Part shown: one piece after another, positions 33,975-43,595 of the stretch
Numbering within the stretch: the first letter of the stretch is position 1
How the letters are laid out: every line of letters begins with the position of its first letter
Translations under genes and position numbers: made by a program
Notes under the pieces: generated by a model
What the model saw: the letters and a program-made list of their open reading frames with translations, nothing else
The model's database searches: none
Told to the model about the DNA's origin: nothing
Source: Methanobacterium_D sp040373355
Lineage (GTDB): Archaea; Methanobacteriota; Methanobacteria; Methanobacteriales; Methanobacteriaceae
Assembly (NCBI RefSeq): GCF_047495555.1
Contig: NZ_CP166866.1
Location: forward strand, 1,648,001-1,712,000
DNA length: 64,000 nt
Direction of reading: 5' to 3'

Positions 33975-35957
33975 CTAGTAAACTAAGCTTAGTAATCTAA
34001 AAGCTACTCCCCCTAAAATAATTGCAGTCGCAAGGTTAGCAAATGTAATCATTCCTGCAGATTTCCATCCAAATTCTCTTGCAAGTACTGCAATTGTAGA
34101 AGCACACGGTAAGTAGAGCATTGCAACAAAAGCAAGTACAATAAATTGTACAGGACTAAGTACTAACGCTAAATTAGTACCAAAGAACGCTACCAACATA
34201 AGAAGGATAAATTCTTTCCTTATTGCACCAAACATCAGTAAAACACCTGCAACAGCTGGAAGTCCAAGCCACCAAACGGTTATAGGAGTCAGAAAGTCAC
34301 TTATTGGCCCCAAAATTCCGAGTACATAAAGAGCTTGTATAGCTGCTGTACCAAATATATAAATTGGCAATACAAGATATATTAGAGATTTAGTTCTAAC
34401 CCATGTTTGTTTAGCTATTACTGATAGTGTGGGTACTTTAAAGGTGTGCATTTCCATTATTAATCCTGTTGATTCTCCCGGAACTAATTTTAAAGCAATT
34501 CTACCTAATGCAAATATGATTAGAAGATCAATAACGTATAACGCCATTGCCCACCATATATTAACGAAAACGGCTACAAGTCCTAATACTACAATAGTTC
34601 TGGCTGCACAAGGAGCAAATGTAATTGCAAAGGATGCAAGTAATCTTTCTCTTTTTGTTTCAAGGATTCTTGTACTATCAATTGCAGGTACATTACATCC
34701 ATATCCAAGAATTAAAGGTATCAATGCTTTTCCGTGTAGCCCTATTTTATGCATTGCGCTGTCCATCATAAATGCTACTCTGGTTAAAATCCCTGAATTT
34801 TCAATTGCACTGAGCATTAGATAAAATGGGACTACAAATGGAATTATAAGAGTTAATCCAGCAACTAAACCTCCGAATGCTCCATTCCATATGATGGCTA
34901 CAAGTGAACCACTAACTTGAGGATCAACAGGTTGGAAAAAGCTAAATGCATCTGCAAGTAATCCTGAAAAGAAATTACCAACTACAAATGTCCATAAAAG
35001 AAGACCACCAACTACAAGTGCAGAAATAACATATCCAAAGATTCTGTCTGTCGCTAATCTGTCTAAACGTTCAGAAAGAGATAATTTCATTTTTGTCTGC
35101 ACTTGAGCTCCAGCAGCTATCATATTTGCAAGTGAATATCTTTCAGATGCAATTACAGAAAATGAAGGTTCATTATGTATTTTTTCAATTTCTCCAGCTA
35201 ACTGGAATGATTTCTGCACAATCTCTCTGGATTTATCTTCAACCATTTTTTTAATTTCTGGATCATTTTCTAAAAGTTTTATAGCAATCCAACGTGAAGG
35301 ATATCCTAATTCGAGATTTTTTGAATCAATAAACTTGGAAATTTGATCTACCCTTTCTTCAACCTCTTTTCCATATTCTATTTTTGCTCTAGGAATATTC
35401 TTCTTTTCTTCGGAATATTTAGTTGCAATGGTCATTAATTCGTGTAATCCTTCGCCTCTAACTGCTATAGTGCCCACTACAGGAACTCCAAGTGCAGCTT
35501 GAAGTTTTTCAAGATCGACAATTATTCCTTTTTGTTTTGCAATATCAATTTGATTAACACATACAATTAATGGAACTTCCATTTCCAGAAGTTGCATGGT
35601 AAAAAAAAGGTTACGCTCTAAAACTGCAGCATCAATTACATTAATAACAACATCTGGCTTTTCAAATGCTATATATTCCCTTGATACTATTTCCTCCATC
35701 GAGAAAGTAGAAAATGAATAAATTCCGGGTAAATCAACGACATTTACATCATAACTATTAAAGCATAGTTTTCCTTCGGCCCTTTCAATGGTTTTACCTG
35801 GCCAGTTCCCTACAATTTGATTTGAACCAGTTATTTCATTAAAAATAACACTTTTGCCAACATTTGCATTCCCTGCAAGGGCAATAGTCAATTTTTTTGG
35901 ATTATTTTTTATAGGTTTGGAAGCACTGAATTTTTCTGATTTACCCACTATCAGCAC
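33975..35957 (-). CDS. feoB: Ferrous iron transporter FeoB
   Basis: This 660-residue protein has an N-terminal G domain with GNANVGKS (29-36), DLPG (75-78) and NQID (135-138), then a helical insertion and eight or more membrane helices with the two gate-type repeats. It imports Fe2+ driven by or regulated through GTP hydrolysis. Its start overlaps the DtxR-FeoA gene by 7 bp, so the two are translationally coupled. The N-terminal 20 residues before the G domain are longer than usual. Confidence 0.95.
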   Translation of the reverse strand: MLIVGKSEKFSASKPIKNNPKKLTIALAGNANVGKSVIFNEITGSNQIVGNWPGKTIERAEGKLCFNSYDVNVVDLPGIYSFSTFSMEEIVSREYIAFEKPDVVINVIDAAVLERNLFFTMQLLEMEVPLIVCVNQIDIAKQKGIIVDLEKLQAALGVPVVGTIAVRGEGLHELMTIATKYSEEKKNIPRAKIEYGKEVEERVDQISKFIDSKNLELGYPSRWIAIKLLENDPEIKKMVEDKSREIVQKSFQLAGEIEKIHNEPSFSVIASERYSLANMIAAGAQVQTKMKLSLSERLDRLATDRIFGYVISALVVGGLLLWTFVVGNFFSGLLADAFSFFQPVDPQVSGSLVAIIWNGAFGGLVAGLTLIIPFVVPFYLMLSAIENSGILTRVAFMMDSAMHKIGLHGKALIPLILGYGCNVPAIDSTRILETKRERLLASFAITFAPCAARTIVVLGLVAVFVNIWWAMALYVIDLLIIFALGRIALKLVPGESTGLIMEMHTFKVPTLSVIAKQTWVRTKSLIYLVLPIYIFGTAAIQALYVLGILGPISDFLTPITVWWLGLPAVAGVLLMFGAIRKEFILLMLVAFFGTNLALVLSPVQFIVLAFVAMLYLPCASTIAVLAREFGWKSAGMITFANLATAIILGGVAFRLLSLVY

Positions 35958-36685
35958 CCCGCCTCTTCACAGGCTTCAACAAATACATTTGATGCAATGT
36001 CATGCCCAATGGCTAGCTTTGAACCCCTTACTGCTACTTCTACCGGCCCTCCCAATGGAGCAACTTTAATGACACTTATTATTGCACCTATTGTAATTCC
36101 CATGTCTAAAAGTCTTCTAATAACGTTATAATCTCCTCTAATAAAGCTTACTTTACCTTTATTCTCTTCCTTAAGATCAAGTATTGAAATGAGATTTTGA
36201 TTACGTTTTCCAACCTCTTCGATGTCATCTTCTTTTCTACTTAAACACTCTTCACAGCTTGTAAACTTTAAATCACATTCTGGAATGATACTTTCTCCAG
36301 GACATTTATCTGGCTGCTCTAAAAGATGACAGAGTGCTCTTTCAGCATCATCTGATAAAGAATGTTCCATTTCACATGCCTGTTTATGGATCCTATCTTT
36401 TTTAATTTTTAGAACGTCACAGAGAAATCTTTCAAGTAATCTATGTTTTCGAGTAATTTTTTTAGCAATCTTGAGGCCTTCCTTAGTTAATACTGCTCCT
36501 TTATATGGAATATATTTGACGTAACCTTTTTCTGATAATTTCTTCAGCATTTGAGTTACGCTTGCTGGTGCAATTTTGAGTTTTTCTGAAATTTGTGATG
36601 TGGAGACCATTTCTCCCTCTGGGCTGAGCTTATATAAAACTTCAAGATATTCTTCAACGTTTTCACTTAAAGATCTTTCTGACAT
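35951..36685 (-). CDS. DtxR-family repressor fused to FeoA domain
   Basis: This 244-residue protein joins three parts. The first is a winged-helix DNA-binding domain (about 1-70, TSQISEKLKIAPASVTQMLKKL). The second is a metal-binding dimerisation domain (about 70-140, with CEMEHSLSDDAERAL). The third is an SH3-like FeoA domain (about 168-240). A cysteine-rich linker CDLKFTSCEECLSRK lies between. It should repress feoB when Fe2+ is bound, and its FeoA domain may also act directly on FeoB. A dyad of DtxR type lies 52-70 bp upstream of its start, over the probable promoter. AGGTGA precedes the ATG. Confidence 0.92.
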   Translation of the reverse strand: MSERSLSENVEEYLEVLYKLSPEGEMVSTSQISEKLKIAPASVTQMLKKLSEKGYVKYIPYKGAVLTKEGLKIAKKITRKHRLLERFLCDVLKIKKDRIHKQACEMEHSLSDDAERALCHLLEQPDKCPGESIIPECDLKFTSCEECLSRKEDDIEEVGKRNQNLISILDLKEENKGKVSFIRGDYNVIRRLLDMGITIGAIISVIKVAPLGGPVEVAVRGSKLAIGHDIASNVFVEACEEAGC

Positions 36686-36736
36686 TTAGGTTCACCTAAT
36701 ACTTTATAATTATACTTAATAATTGAACTATATATA

Positions 36737-36755
36737 TTTTTGGTATGCCTAAAAA
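36737..36755 (-). promoter_or_regulatory. Candidate DtxR-type operator
   Basis: On the minus strand the site reads TTTTTAGGCATACCAAAAA, a near-perfect dyad around AGGCATACC, very like known DtxR/MntR/IdeR operators. It lies immediately upstream of and overlapping a TATA-like run (36728-36741) for the dtxR-feoB operon, suggesting autoregulation by metal. It is about 80 bp upstream of the divergent CDF gene and could also affect it. Confidence 0.5.
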
Positions 36756-36836
36756 TTATAATTGAGATTTTACTTATTTAGTAATAATATTATCTATTTT
36801 AGTATTCTTTTTATATAATTGAATTCATAAATAACT

Positions 36837-37712
36837 ATGATGAGGGATGATAATTACTATTTAAACGTTAAAAGAGTATTAATTATAATTTTAATTTTAA
36901 ATATATTCGTAGCGGTCATTAAGGGATTCTATGGAAGCTATACAAATTCTTTAAGTATGATTTCTGATGGTTTTCACTCTCTTTTTGATAGTACATCAAA
37001 CATCATAGGTTTAATAGGAATATCCATAGCATCCAGACCTCCAGATACAAATCATCCCTATGGATACAATAAAGTTGAAACATTTGCTTCTATTGGAATA
37101 GCATTTCTGCTATTTATTACATGTTTTGAACTTATTCAGTCTGCATTTAATAGATATTTTACCTCTGAAACTCCAGAAATTACAGTGCTTAGCTTTCTAA
37201 TTATGATAATTACTATAGGGATAAATATAGGTGTTTCACGATATGAAAATAAAAAAGGGAATCAATTTGGAAGTAGTATTTTAATATCCGATTCATTACA
37301 CACAAGAAGTGATGTTTATGCTTCAATATCTGTTATTATTGGATTTATAGCAATTGAATTAGGATACACATTTATGGATTCCATAATTGCTGTTTTTATA
37401 GCAATTTTAATTGCTTTAATGGGAATAAGAATTATTAAACAGAGTTCTAACGTTCTTATAGATAAAGCACCTGTTGATGAAAATTTAATAAAAAAATTGG
37501 TTAATTCCATGGATCACATTAAAGGATGTCACAAGATAAGAACTAGAGGATCAAAATCCTTTATCTTTGTTGATCTACATATAATGCTTGATTCTTGTTA
37601 TGATTTGAATGATGCCCATACTATAGCTCATGAAGTTGAAGAAAAGCTTAAAAATACTATTAGGGGTATTGAAGACGTAGTTGTTCACGTTGATCCATGT
37701 GATGAAGATTAA
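36837..37712 (+). CDS. Cation diffusion facilitator metal exporter
   Basis: This 291-residue CDF protein has six membrane helices and a cytosolic C-terminal ferredoxin-like domain. Metal-site residues appear in SDGFHSLFD (helix II) and DSLHTRSDVYASI (helix V). It probably exports Zn2+, Fe2+ or Mn2+ in exchange for protons. Because it is divergent from the dtxR-feoB operon, joint control of iron import and metal export is plausible. Several ATGs near 36837 are possible starts; no ribosome-binding site is clear, so it may be leaderless. Confidence 0.88.
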   Translation: MMRDDNYYLNVKRVLIIILILNIFVAVIKGFYGSYTNSLSMISDGFHSLFDSTSNIIGLIGISIASRPPDTNHPYGYNKVETFASIGIAFLLFITCFELIQSAFNRYFTSETPEITVLSFLIMIITIGINIGVSRYENKKGNQFGSSILISDSLHTRSDVYASISVIIGFIAIELGYTFMDSIIAVFIAILIALMGIRIIKQSSNVLIDKAPVDENLIKKLVNSMDHIKGCHKIRTRGSKSFIFVDLHIMLDSCYDLNDAHTIAHEVEEKLKNTIRGIEDVVVHVDPCDED

Positions 37713-37849
37713 TTTTTAATATGTATTTAAACCTATTAATTTGCACACAAAATTTATTTTATTTACAAAGAGAATTATTAAGTAAATCTTCTCCGAAATA
37801 CATATAAATAAGCTAATTAAAACTCTAATTAATATTTATAGGTGAAAAT

Positions 37850-38317
37850 ATGGCCAGATTAGGTATGGGAGCAGCAGTGTTAATAAGTGTAATAGCGGGT
37901 GTAATCTTACTATTAATAATGGGTTTAAGCAGCATGTTCTCCCTTCTTTTTATAGGATTTGCTGCAACTTATCTAACTGCCCCAAGTGAGAGGAGGTATA
38001 AGGTTGGAGGTTATGCAGGAATTATTCTAGGAATTATAATCTTTATTTATGGGTTTGTTTCACCTACACTGCCCATAGAACCTCCGAATATATCTACTTT
38101 TACATGGATTGGTTTAGAATTAAGCGGTATTTTCACTTTAATTCTGGGATTAATTCTATCTATATTAGTGTGCTATTTATTCGGGTCAATTGGAGGCTTA
38201 ATTGCTCAAAAGATTCTAAATAAAGAAACGACTAGGCCTAAAACACATACTAGAAGTACACATAGCAAATCAAATAAAAAACCCGGAAGATCATTAAATA
38301 GATCCTACAAAAATTAA
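37850..38317 (+). CDS. DUF5518-like membrane protein
   Basis: This 155-residue protein has four to five hydrophobic helices rich in glycine and isoleucine (about 5-45, 50-75 and 85-125) and a basic, Ser/Thr/Lys-rich C-terminal tail of 30 residues. The glycine-rich helices resemble DUF5518 proteins of Methanobacteriales. The tail would sit on the cytoplasmic side. Ribosome-binding site AGGTGAAA. Function unknown; a shorter relative is at 57900-58256. Confidence 0.6.
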   Translation: MARLGMGAAVLISVIAGVILLLIMGLSSMFSLLFIGFAATYLTAPSERRYKVGGYAGIILGIIIFIYGFVSPTLPIEPPNISTFTWIGLELSGIFTLILGLILSILVCYLFGSIGGLIAQKILNKETTRPKTHTRSTHSKSNKKPGRSLNRSYKN

Positions 38318-38334
38318 AAATAGTGTGGTTATTT

Positions 38335-39540
38335 ATGAAAGCAATAGTAGTGGGTTCAGGTGCAGGCGGAGGAACTGTTGCCAAAGAACTATCAAAAAAT
38401 GGAATTTCAACAACAATAATTGAAAAAGGATCATTTACAAAGGCAAAACATGCTTACAAACATTATGATATAATGAATGTGGGTACTGAAGTATCCAGAA
38501 CTCTCTGCGTAGGTGGAACTACTATTGTAAGTGCAGGAAACGCCGTAAGGGCAGGTGAAGTCTCTTTTAAAAAAATAGGAATAGATTTAACTTCTGAATT
38601 TGAAGAAATTGAAAAGGAAATAGGAGTTAATGTCCTTCCAGATAGTCATTTTGGAGAGGGAACAAAAAGAATAATGAAAGCTGCAAAATCTTTAGGATTT
38701 GAAGTCCAAAAAATGCCCAAATTTATTGATCCGGATTCATGTAAACCCTGTGGAAAATGTGCATTTGGCTGCCCAAAAGATGCTAAATGGACAAGTGCGT
38801 ATTTTGTAGAAGAAGCAATTGAAAATGGTGCTAAAGTTTTAGAAAATACTCCAGTTACAGATATAATTATTAAGGATGGAAAAGTAAAGGGTGTAAAAAG
38901 CCATGGTAATGTATTTGAAGCAGATATAGTTATTCTATCTGCAGGAGCTATTGAAACGCCTCGATTACTTCAAAAAGCAGGAATAGATGCAGGTAATAAT
39001 CTTTTTGTCGATACATTTGTTACTGTAGGTGGAATGCTTAAAAAAATTAAATATAATCAAGAAGTAACTATGAATGCTCTTATTGTATGTAATAATATTG
39101 TTATGGCCCCTCATTATTCCGAGATTATTGTTAAAAAACTTGAAAAATATAAAGCGCGTAGAAAGGATATTTTGGGAATGATGGTAAAGATAAAAGATGA
39201 ACCTTCGGGTAAAGTAACTAAAGATGAGGTAATTAAGTTCAATACAGCTAATGATGCAGCACTTTTAGGAATGGGATCAGCTATTGCTGGTTCAATATTA
39301 ACAGAAGCAGGAGTAGACCCAAAAACACTTGTTTCTACATATGCAAGGGGAGCACATCCTGGGGGAACTGCGGCCATTGGTCAAGTAGTCGATAAGAATT
39401 TAGAAACAGAAATAAAAGGTCTTTATGTGGCCGATGCTAGTGTATTTCCTGAAGCTCCAGGAGCACCTCCAATTCTTACAATAATTGCATTGGCTAAAAG
39501 ACTTGGAAAGCATCTAATAGAAAATAGAATTAATGATTAA
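38335..39540 (+). CDS. FAD-dependent GMC-type oxidoreductase with ferredoxin-like cysteines
   Basis: This protein of about 401 residues has an N-terminal FAD-binding Rossmann motif GSGAGGGTVAKEL and a GMC-type C-terminal segment ADASVFPEAPGAPPILTI. A cysteine block CKPCGKCAFGCP near residue 137 resembles an iron-sulfur cluster site, unusual for GMC oxidases but known in some archaeal relatives. It could oxidise an alcohol or sugar, or act on a lipid. An upstream GTG (38323) is in frame, but the ATG at 38335 fits the flavin strand better. Confidence 0.82.
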   Translation: MKAIVVGSGAGGGTVAKELSKNGISTTIIEKGSFTKAKHAYKHYDIMNVGTEVSRTLCVGGTTIVSAGNAVRAGEVSFKKIGIDLTSEFEEIEKEIGVNVLPDSHFGEGTKRIMKAAKSLGFEVQKMPKFIDPDSCKPCGKCAFGCPKDAKWTSAYFVEEAIENGAKVLENTPVTDIIIKDGKVKGVKSHGNVFEADIVILSAGAIETPRLLQKAGIDAGNNLFVDTFVTVGGMLKKIKYNQEVTMNALIVCNNIVMAPHYSEIIVKKLEKYKARRKDILGMMVKIKDEPSGKVTKDEVIKFNTANDAALLGMGSAIAGSILTEAGVDPKTLVSTYARGAHPGGTAAIGQVVDKNLETEIKGLYVADASVFPEAPGAPPILTIIALAKRLGKHLIENRIND

Positions 39541-39585
39541 ATTGCAATTAGTTAGAATAGATATTAAATTAAAATAATAGAATTT

Positions 39586-40407
39586 CTATTTTATACCGAG
39601 AACATCGCCCATATCATTTATTTTTCCTTCAGGAGCTTCAATAACGTACCTTATTGCTTTAATTACGCCGCTTACAAATGCTTGTCTGCTGTGCGCTCTG
39701 TGGACAAGTTCAATTCTCTCCCCATCTCCTGCAAAGAGTACTGTGTGATCTCCTACGATATCTCCACCTCTAACTGCATGCATTCCTATTTCTTCTTTTG
39801 TACGGGCACCAACAATTCCCTGCCTACCGTGAACGCATGATTTTTCCTTGTTTCTACCAAGCTCATCAGCTATTATCTCATAAACCTTAACCGCAGTTCC
39901 TGAAGGAGCATCAGCTTTATGCTTATGGTGTGCTTCTATTATTTCAATATCGTAATCATTAAGAATTTTAGCAAGATCTCTAACTACTTTAAAAAAAACA
40001 TTTACTCCAACAGCCATATTAGGAGATACAACTGCCCTGATATTATTTTCTTCAATAGATTGCCTAATTTCTTCCATCTGCCCATCAGATATACCAGTTG
40101 TACCTACAACAACATTAACTTCGCACTCTGCTGAAATTTTGATTGTTTGGACTGCTGCATTTGCTATAGTGAAATCAACAAGAACATCAGGCTTCTTTTC
40201 CATTAAAACCTCACCAAAATTCTCTGCACCATTTACAAGCACATTCAATTTTCCAACACCAATAACTTCCCCTATATCTTCTCCCTCAAAAGGAGTATCA
40301 GGTGCCCCTATTGCTGCTACAACTTCCATATCATCCTGTTCTAATATAGCTTTAATTATTTTAGAACCTATTCTTCCACTTGCGCCGGTCACAGCTATTC
40401 TAATCAT
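39586..40407 (-). CDS. dapB: 4-hydroxy-tetrahydrodipicolinate reductase
   Basis: This DapB of about 273 residues reduces dihydrodipicolinate in lysine biosynthesis. The NAD(P)H motif GASGRIGSK follows the start at once. The active-site segment EAHHKHKADAPSGTA lies near residue 150, with the catalytic histidines and the lysine. A TTG start at 40422 is open but the ATG at 40407 lies nine bases after GGAG and immediately precedes the Rossmann strand. No other lysine gene is adjacent. Confidence 0.95.
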   Translation of the reverse strand: MIRIAVTGASGRIGSKIIKAILEQDDMEVVAAIGAPDTPFEGEDIGEVIGVGKLNVLVNGAENFGEVLMEKKPDVLVDFTIANAAVQTIKISAECEVNVVVGTTGISDGQMEEIRQSIEENNIRAVVSPNMAVGVNVFFKVVRDLAKILNDYDIEIIEAHHKHKADAPSGTAVKVYEIIADELGRNKEKSCVHGRQGIVGARTKEEIGMHAVRGGDIVGDHTVLFAGDGERIELVHRAHSRQAFVSGVIKAIRYVIEAPEGKINDMGDVLGIK

Positions 40408-40479
40408 ATTCTTAATCTCCAAAAATTATTAATTATCATAAAATTTACATTCATTTATTGTTTATATTTTATTAAGAAG

Positions 40480-41961
40480 TTATTTTGTTTTCTTTATATC
40501 CTCTTTGGAAACTTCATCGTGAGCTATAGGTATATCTTCACCTAAAGGTATTTCTTTAAGGAAGAAAGCAACAATTAGCCCTATAAATGATAATAATATG
40601 GCTGCAAAGAATATATTCTGGATAGAAATTACTAAAGCTTGAGTTTTACTCAAATTAACTGTAGATGAACTTCCTAAAGTGAAATTCATTATGTATCCAA
40701 ATATTGGAACGAATACAATTGTACCTATATTTCTGAAAAATCGCATAGAAGCAGTTACAATACCTATTTCTCGCAGCGTAAATGCATTCTGCACTGCTAC
40801 ATTGAATAGTGGATATGCCATTCCGGAACCAATACCAAGGACAGTCGAATATGTTATGAGTAGATAGTAAGGCGTAGCAGCATTCATTGTAGCCAGAAGC
40901 ACAACTCCTATTCCAGTTATGATAAATTCAGCAATTACAAGTTTTTTATATTTTCCAGTCTTTGATATTATTTGTCCAGTAATTATTGAAGCCATTGTAA
41001 GGCTAAAAAGCATAGGGATCATGAGAAGCCCTGAATTTGTTGCACTAATGCCTAAAACATCCTGCGCAAATAATGGAATGTAAATTACTCCAGAAAACAT
41101 TAATGCACTTGCTAAAAAACTTTCTATGGAAGATATACTAAATATTGAATTTTTGAAAAGATATAACGGCAAAATAGGTTCAATGGCTTTTTTCTCAGCC
41201 AAAATAAACAATATAAACATGAATGCTGAAAATATGAGAAGTCCGATAATCTCAGCTAATGGATATTTATTTAGATCTCCTAAAAGTGTTAATGCCAGGA
41301 ACAGTGAACTTAAAGTTAATGTAAATGTAATGATCCCTGAATAATCAATGACTTTTTTTACACCATCTAATTTGAAATTTGGAAGAGAATACAGAATTAT
41401 GGTTACAGCAGCAATTCCAACTGGAACATTTACAAAAAACACCCATCTCCAACCAAAAGTATCAGTAATTACTCCGCCAAGAATTGGTCCTAAAACGTCT
41501 GCAAGTGCAAATACAGATGCAAGGATTCCCATATATTTTCCTCGTTCCCGAGGAGAGAAAATTTCTCCAACAAGGATAAATGGGAGGGTTAGTAAAATTC
41601 CACCCCCAATTCCCTGAAGCCCTCTAAATAAGATTAGTTCAAACATATTGGTAGAAATGCCACATAAGGCTGAAGTTATAACAAAAGTGATTATTCCAGC
41701 AATTAAAATATATTTTCTACCGTAAATATCTGATAATTTGCCAAAAAAGATTATTGCAATAGTTGAAGTCAACATATAAATTGTAAACGGCCATACATAA
41801 TATTCCATACCTTGCAGACTGTCAATAACTTTAGGCATAGCAGTCCCCATTATTGAATAATCAAGGGCAGCTACGAGGAGTCCTACCATTAATCCAGCCA
41901 TAATCATTATTATTTTATCTTTAGCAAGGTTATAATGGCTTTCATGATTCATAACTATCAC
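40480..41961 (-). CDS. MFS drug exporter, DHA2 type (TetR operon)
   Basis: This 493-residue protein has about 14 hydrophobic helices. It carries GKLSDIYGRKY (motif A), GPILGGVITDTFGWRWVFFVN (motif C region) and an RGLQGIGGG helix, typical of EmrB/QacA-type drug:proton antiporters. It follows a tetR and a DUF169 gene in the same direction (gaps of 28 and 91 nt), so it is probably de-repressed by its exported compound. It has a short acidic C-terminal tail. Confidence 0.88.
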   Translation of the reverse strand: MIVMNHESHYNLAKDKIIMIMAGLMVGLLVAALDYSIMGTAMPKVIDSLQGMEYYVWPFTIYMLTSTIAIIFFGKLSDIYGRKYILIAGIITFVITSALCGISTNMFELILFRGLQGIGGGILLTLPFILVGEIFSPRERGKYMGILASVFALADVLGPILGGVITDTFGWRWVFFVNVPVGIAAVTIILYSLPNFKLDGVKKVIDYSGIITFTLTLSSLFLALTLLGDLNKYPLAEIIGLLIFSAFMFILFILAEKKAIEPILPLYLFKNSIFSISSIESFLASALMFSGVIYIPLFAQDVLGISATNSGLLMIPMLFSLTMASIITGQIISKTGKYKKLVIAEFIITGIGVVLLATMNAATPYYLLITYSTVLGIGSGMAYPLFNVAVQNAFTLREIGIVTASMRFFRNIGTIVFVPIFGYIMNFTLGSSSTVNLSKTQALVISIQNIFFAAILLSFIGLIVAFFLKEIPLGEDIPIAHDEVSKEDIKKTK

Positions 41962-42052
41962 TTTTGGTCTATTTTTTAATATTTATAGCATTAGCTAAGG
42001 TGTTAAATTCTTTTTAAATTTCATAGGTTTCCAAAAAAAATTAATTGGTAAA

Positions 42053-42739
42053 TTATTCTTCCTTAAAGAACATTTTAGTTCGCATCTCTCCTAAATTAGA
42101 AACTATACGGGATAATTCACTTCCAGGGATACTAATCATAATATATTCTTGATTGATATCCATATTTTGCCTTGATGCAACGTCACCGAACCCATAAGTG
42201 ACTTTTCCAGTCATATATGGGGCTGCGGCCATTGAACTGCATACTGGAGCTGCATCAGCACCCAATCCATGTTCTCCTGAATCATATGCATTTGCATGAA
42301 GTATTTCCATCCCCTGTTTTGCATTGCAGACTATAAATATTACATCTGGTTCAAATTCTGCCTTATTTAGAGGAGCAAAAACAATCGCACTAAAAATTCC
42401 AGGGTTTATGTATGTTTCATTTTCCCTTGAACGCTGTACTGCAGGAATATTTTTATACAGGCCTTTTGGAACCATGAATGCACCGCTTTGTACATTTGCA
42501 GGGTATTCACGCATATCTTTAAGTCCAGAATATCTAGCGCCACCCATACATTCTTCCTCTTCAAGAGTTGCATAAAATATTTCGCCTTTCATGGCTTTGG
42601 TAAGTTTTGTACAGAATTTTGATTTACCTTCTTCCTTTTCAACATCTTTTGGCTCTTTTACAGACCATTTTATGGCTACTGGTTCGTTTTCCAATTTTAA
42701 TAGTTCATTTAACTTTTCTCCGAATTCATTATAATTCAT
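42053..42739 (-). CDS. DUF169 family protein
   Basis: This 228-residue protein resembles DUF169, a family common in methanogens. It has conserved features such as EPVAIKW near the N-terminus and cysteines in KFCTKL, EEECMGGARY and APVCSSMAAAPY, which could bind metal or a cofactor. The activity is not established. It lies between tetR and the MFS exporter in one operon, so it may take part in the same stress response. Confidence 0.8.
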   Translation of the reverse strand: MNYNEFGEKLNELLKLENEPVAIKWSVKEPKDVEKEEGKSKFCTKLTKAMKGEIFYATLEEEECMGGARYSGLKDMREYPANVQSGAFMVPKGLYKNIPAVQRSRENETYINPGIFSAIVFAPLNKAEFEPDVIFIVCNAKQGMEILHANAYDSGEHGLGADAAPVCSSMAAAPYMTGKVTYGFGDVASRQNMDINQEYIMISIPGSELSRIVSNLGEMRTKMFFKEE

Positions 42740-42767
42740 ATTTGCACCTCTATTTCCAAATTTTACC

Positions 42768-43409
42768 CTATTTGATTAACATATGGAGGAATAAATCTCC
42801 TATATCATCACTGAATTTTTTTTCATCAATGCCCCTGCTTTCCAGCATCTCTTTAGCCCAATCACCCATATTCACCTTACCATTGAAGATTACTGATAAT
42901 AGAATAGCTGCCTCTACAGGATCTACATCTGCCCTAATTTCGCCTTCATCTATACCTTTTTGAATCGAATCTATTCCTATAAACATTATTTCCTTGAATA
43001 ATCCCCTTACTTCCTGGAATTCTTTACTATCACTCATTTTATCCATATCAAATTGCTTTTTAATTGATGAGGGGGAATACAATAATTTGAAGTAATCTTG
43101 ATATTTATTAGAAAATTCTCTATTTGCATTTCCATATAATACAAACTTCTCTAAACCAGTCTTGCCTTTTTTAACCTCTTCCTTAATCATTTTAGCCCAT
43201 ATTCTAATTCCGCGTAAGACTACGGCAAAGTACAGTGATTCTTTATTTTTAAAATAAAGATAAAGCGTACCTTTGCCAAGACCAACTTCTCTTGCTATTT
43301 CATCCATTGAAACATCAAAGCCTTTATCTGCGAATAGTTTCCTAGCGGCTCTGATAATATCAATTTGACGCTGCTCTCTTTCTCTTTCCTTCCATTTTGC
43401 AAGTGACAT
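42768..43409 (-). CDS. TetR/AcrR-family repressor
   Basis: This 213-residue regulator has a TetR N-terminal helix-turn-helix (about 14-65), with AARKLFADKGFDVSMDEIAREVGLGKGTLYLYFKNKE, and a helical ligand-binding C-terminal domain. It heads a leftward operon with DUF169 and MFS genes. A palindrome 43-56 bp upstream (TGACTCATCAGTCA on the plus strand) lies just downstream of a TATA-like run and is a likely operator, implying autorepression. The ligand is unknown. Confidence 0.9.
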   Translation of the reverse strand: MSLAKWKEREREQRQIDIIRAARKLFADKGFDVSMDEIAREVGLGKGTLYLYFKNKESLYFAVVLRGIRIWAKMIKEEVKKGKTGLEKFVLYGNANREFSNKYQDYFKLLYSPSSIKKQFDMDKMSDSKEFQEVRGLFKEIMFIGIDSIQKGIDEGEIRADVDPVEAAILLSVIFNGKVNMGDWAKEMLESRGIDEKKFSDDIGDLFLHMLIK

Positions 43410-43451
43410 ATGATTTCACCCATATCCATTATGACTATTTGATTACTTTTG

Positions 43452-43465
43452 TGACTCATCAGTCA
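43452..43465 (-). promoter_or_regulatory. Candidate TetR operator
   Basis: TGACTCATCAGTCA (plus strand) is a near-perfect palindrome (6 of 7 pairs match). A wider pair ATTACT...AGTAAT flanks it in the same region. The TATA-like run for the leftward tetR transcript lies directly upstream (about 43466-43475), so repressor binding here would block the start site. Confidence 0.5.
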
Positions 43466-43595
43466 GTAATATAACTAGTGATTCAATAGTATATAAAGAT
43501 TTTGGTTAAAATAAAATTTTAATAATGTTCAAAAAAAAATAAATAATAACTAATATTATTAGTTATACAGTTTATTATAATTACAATTAAAGGTT

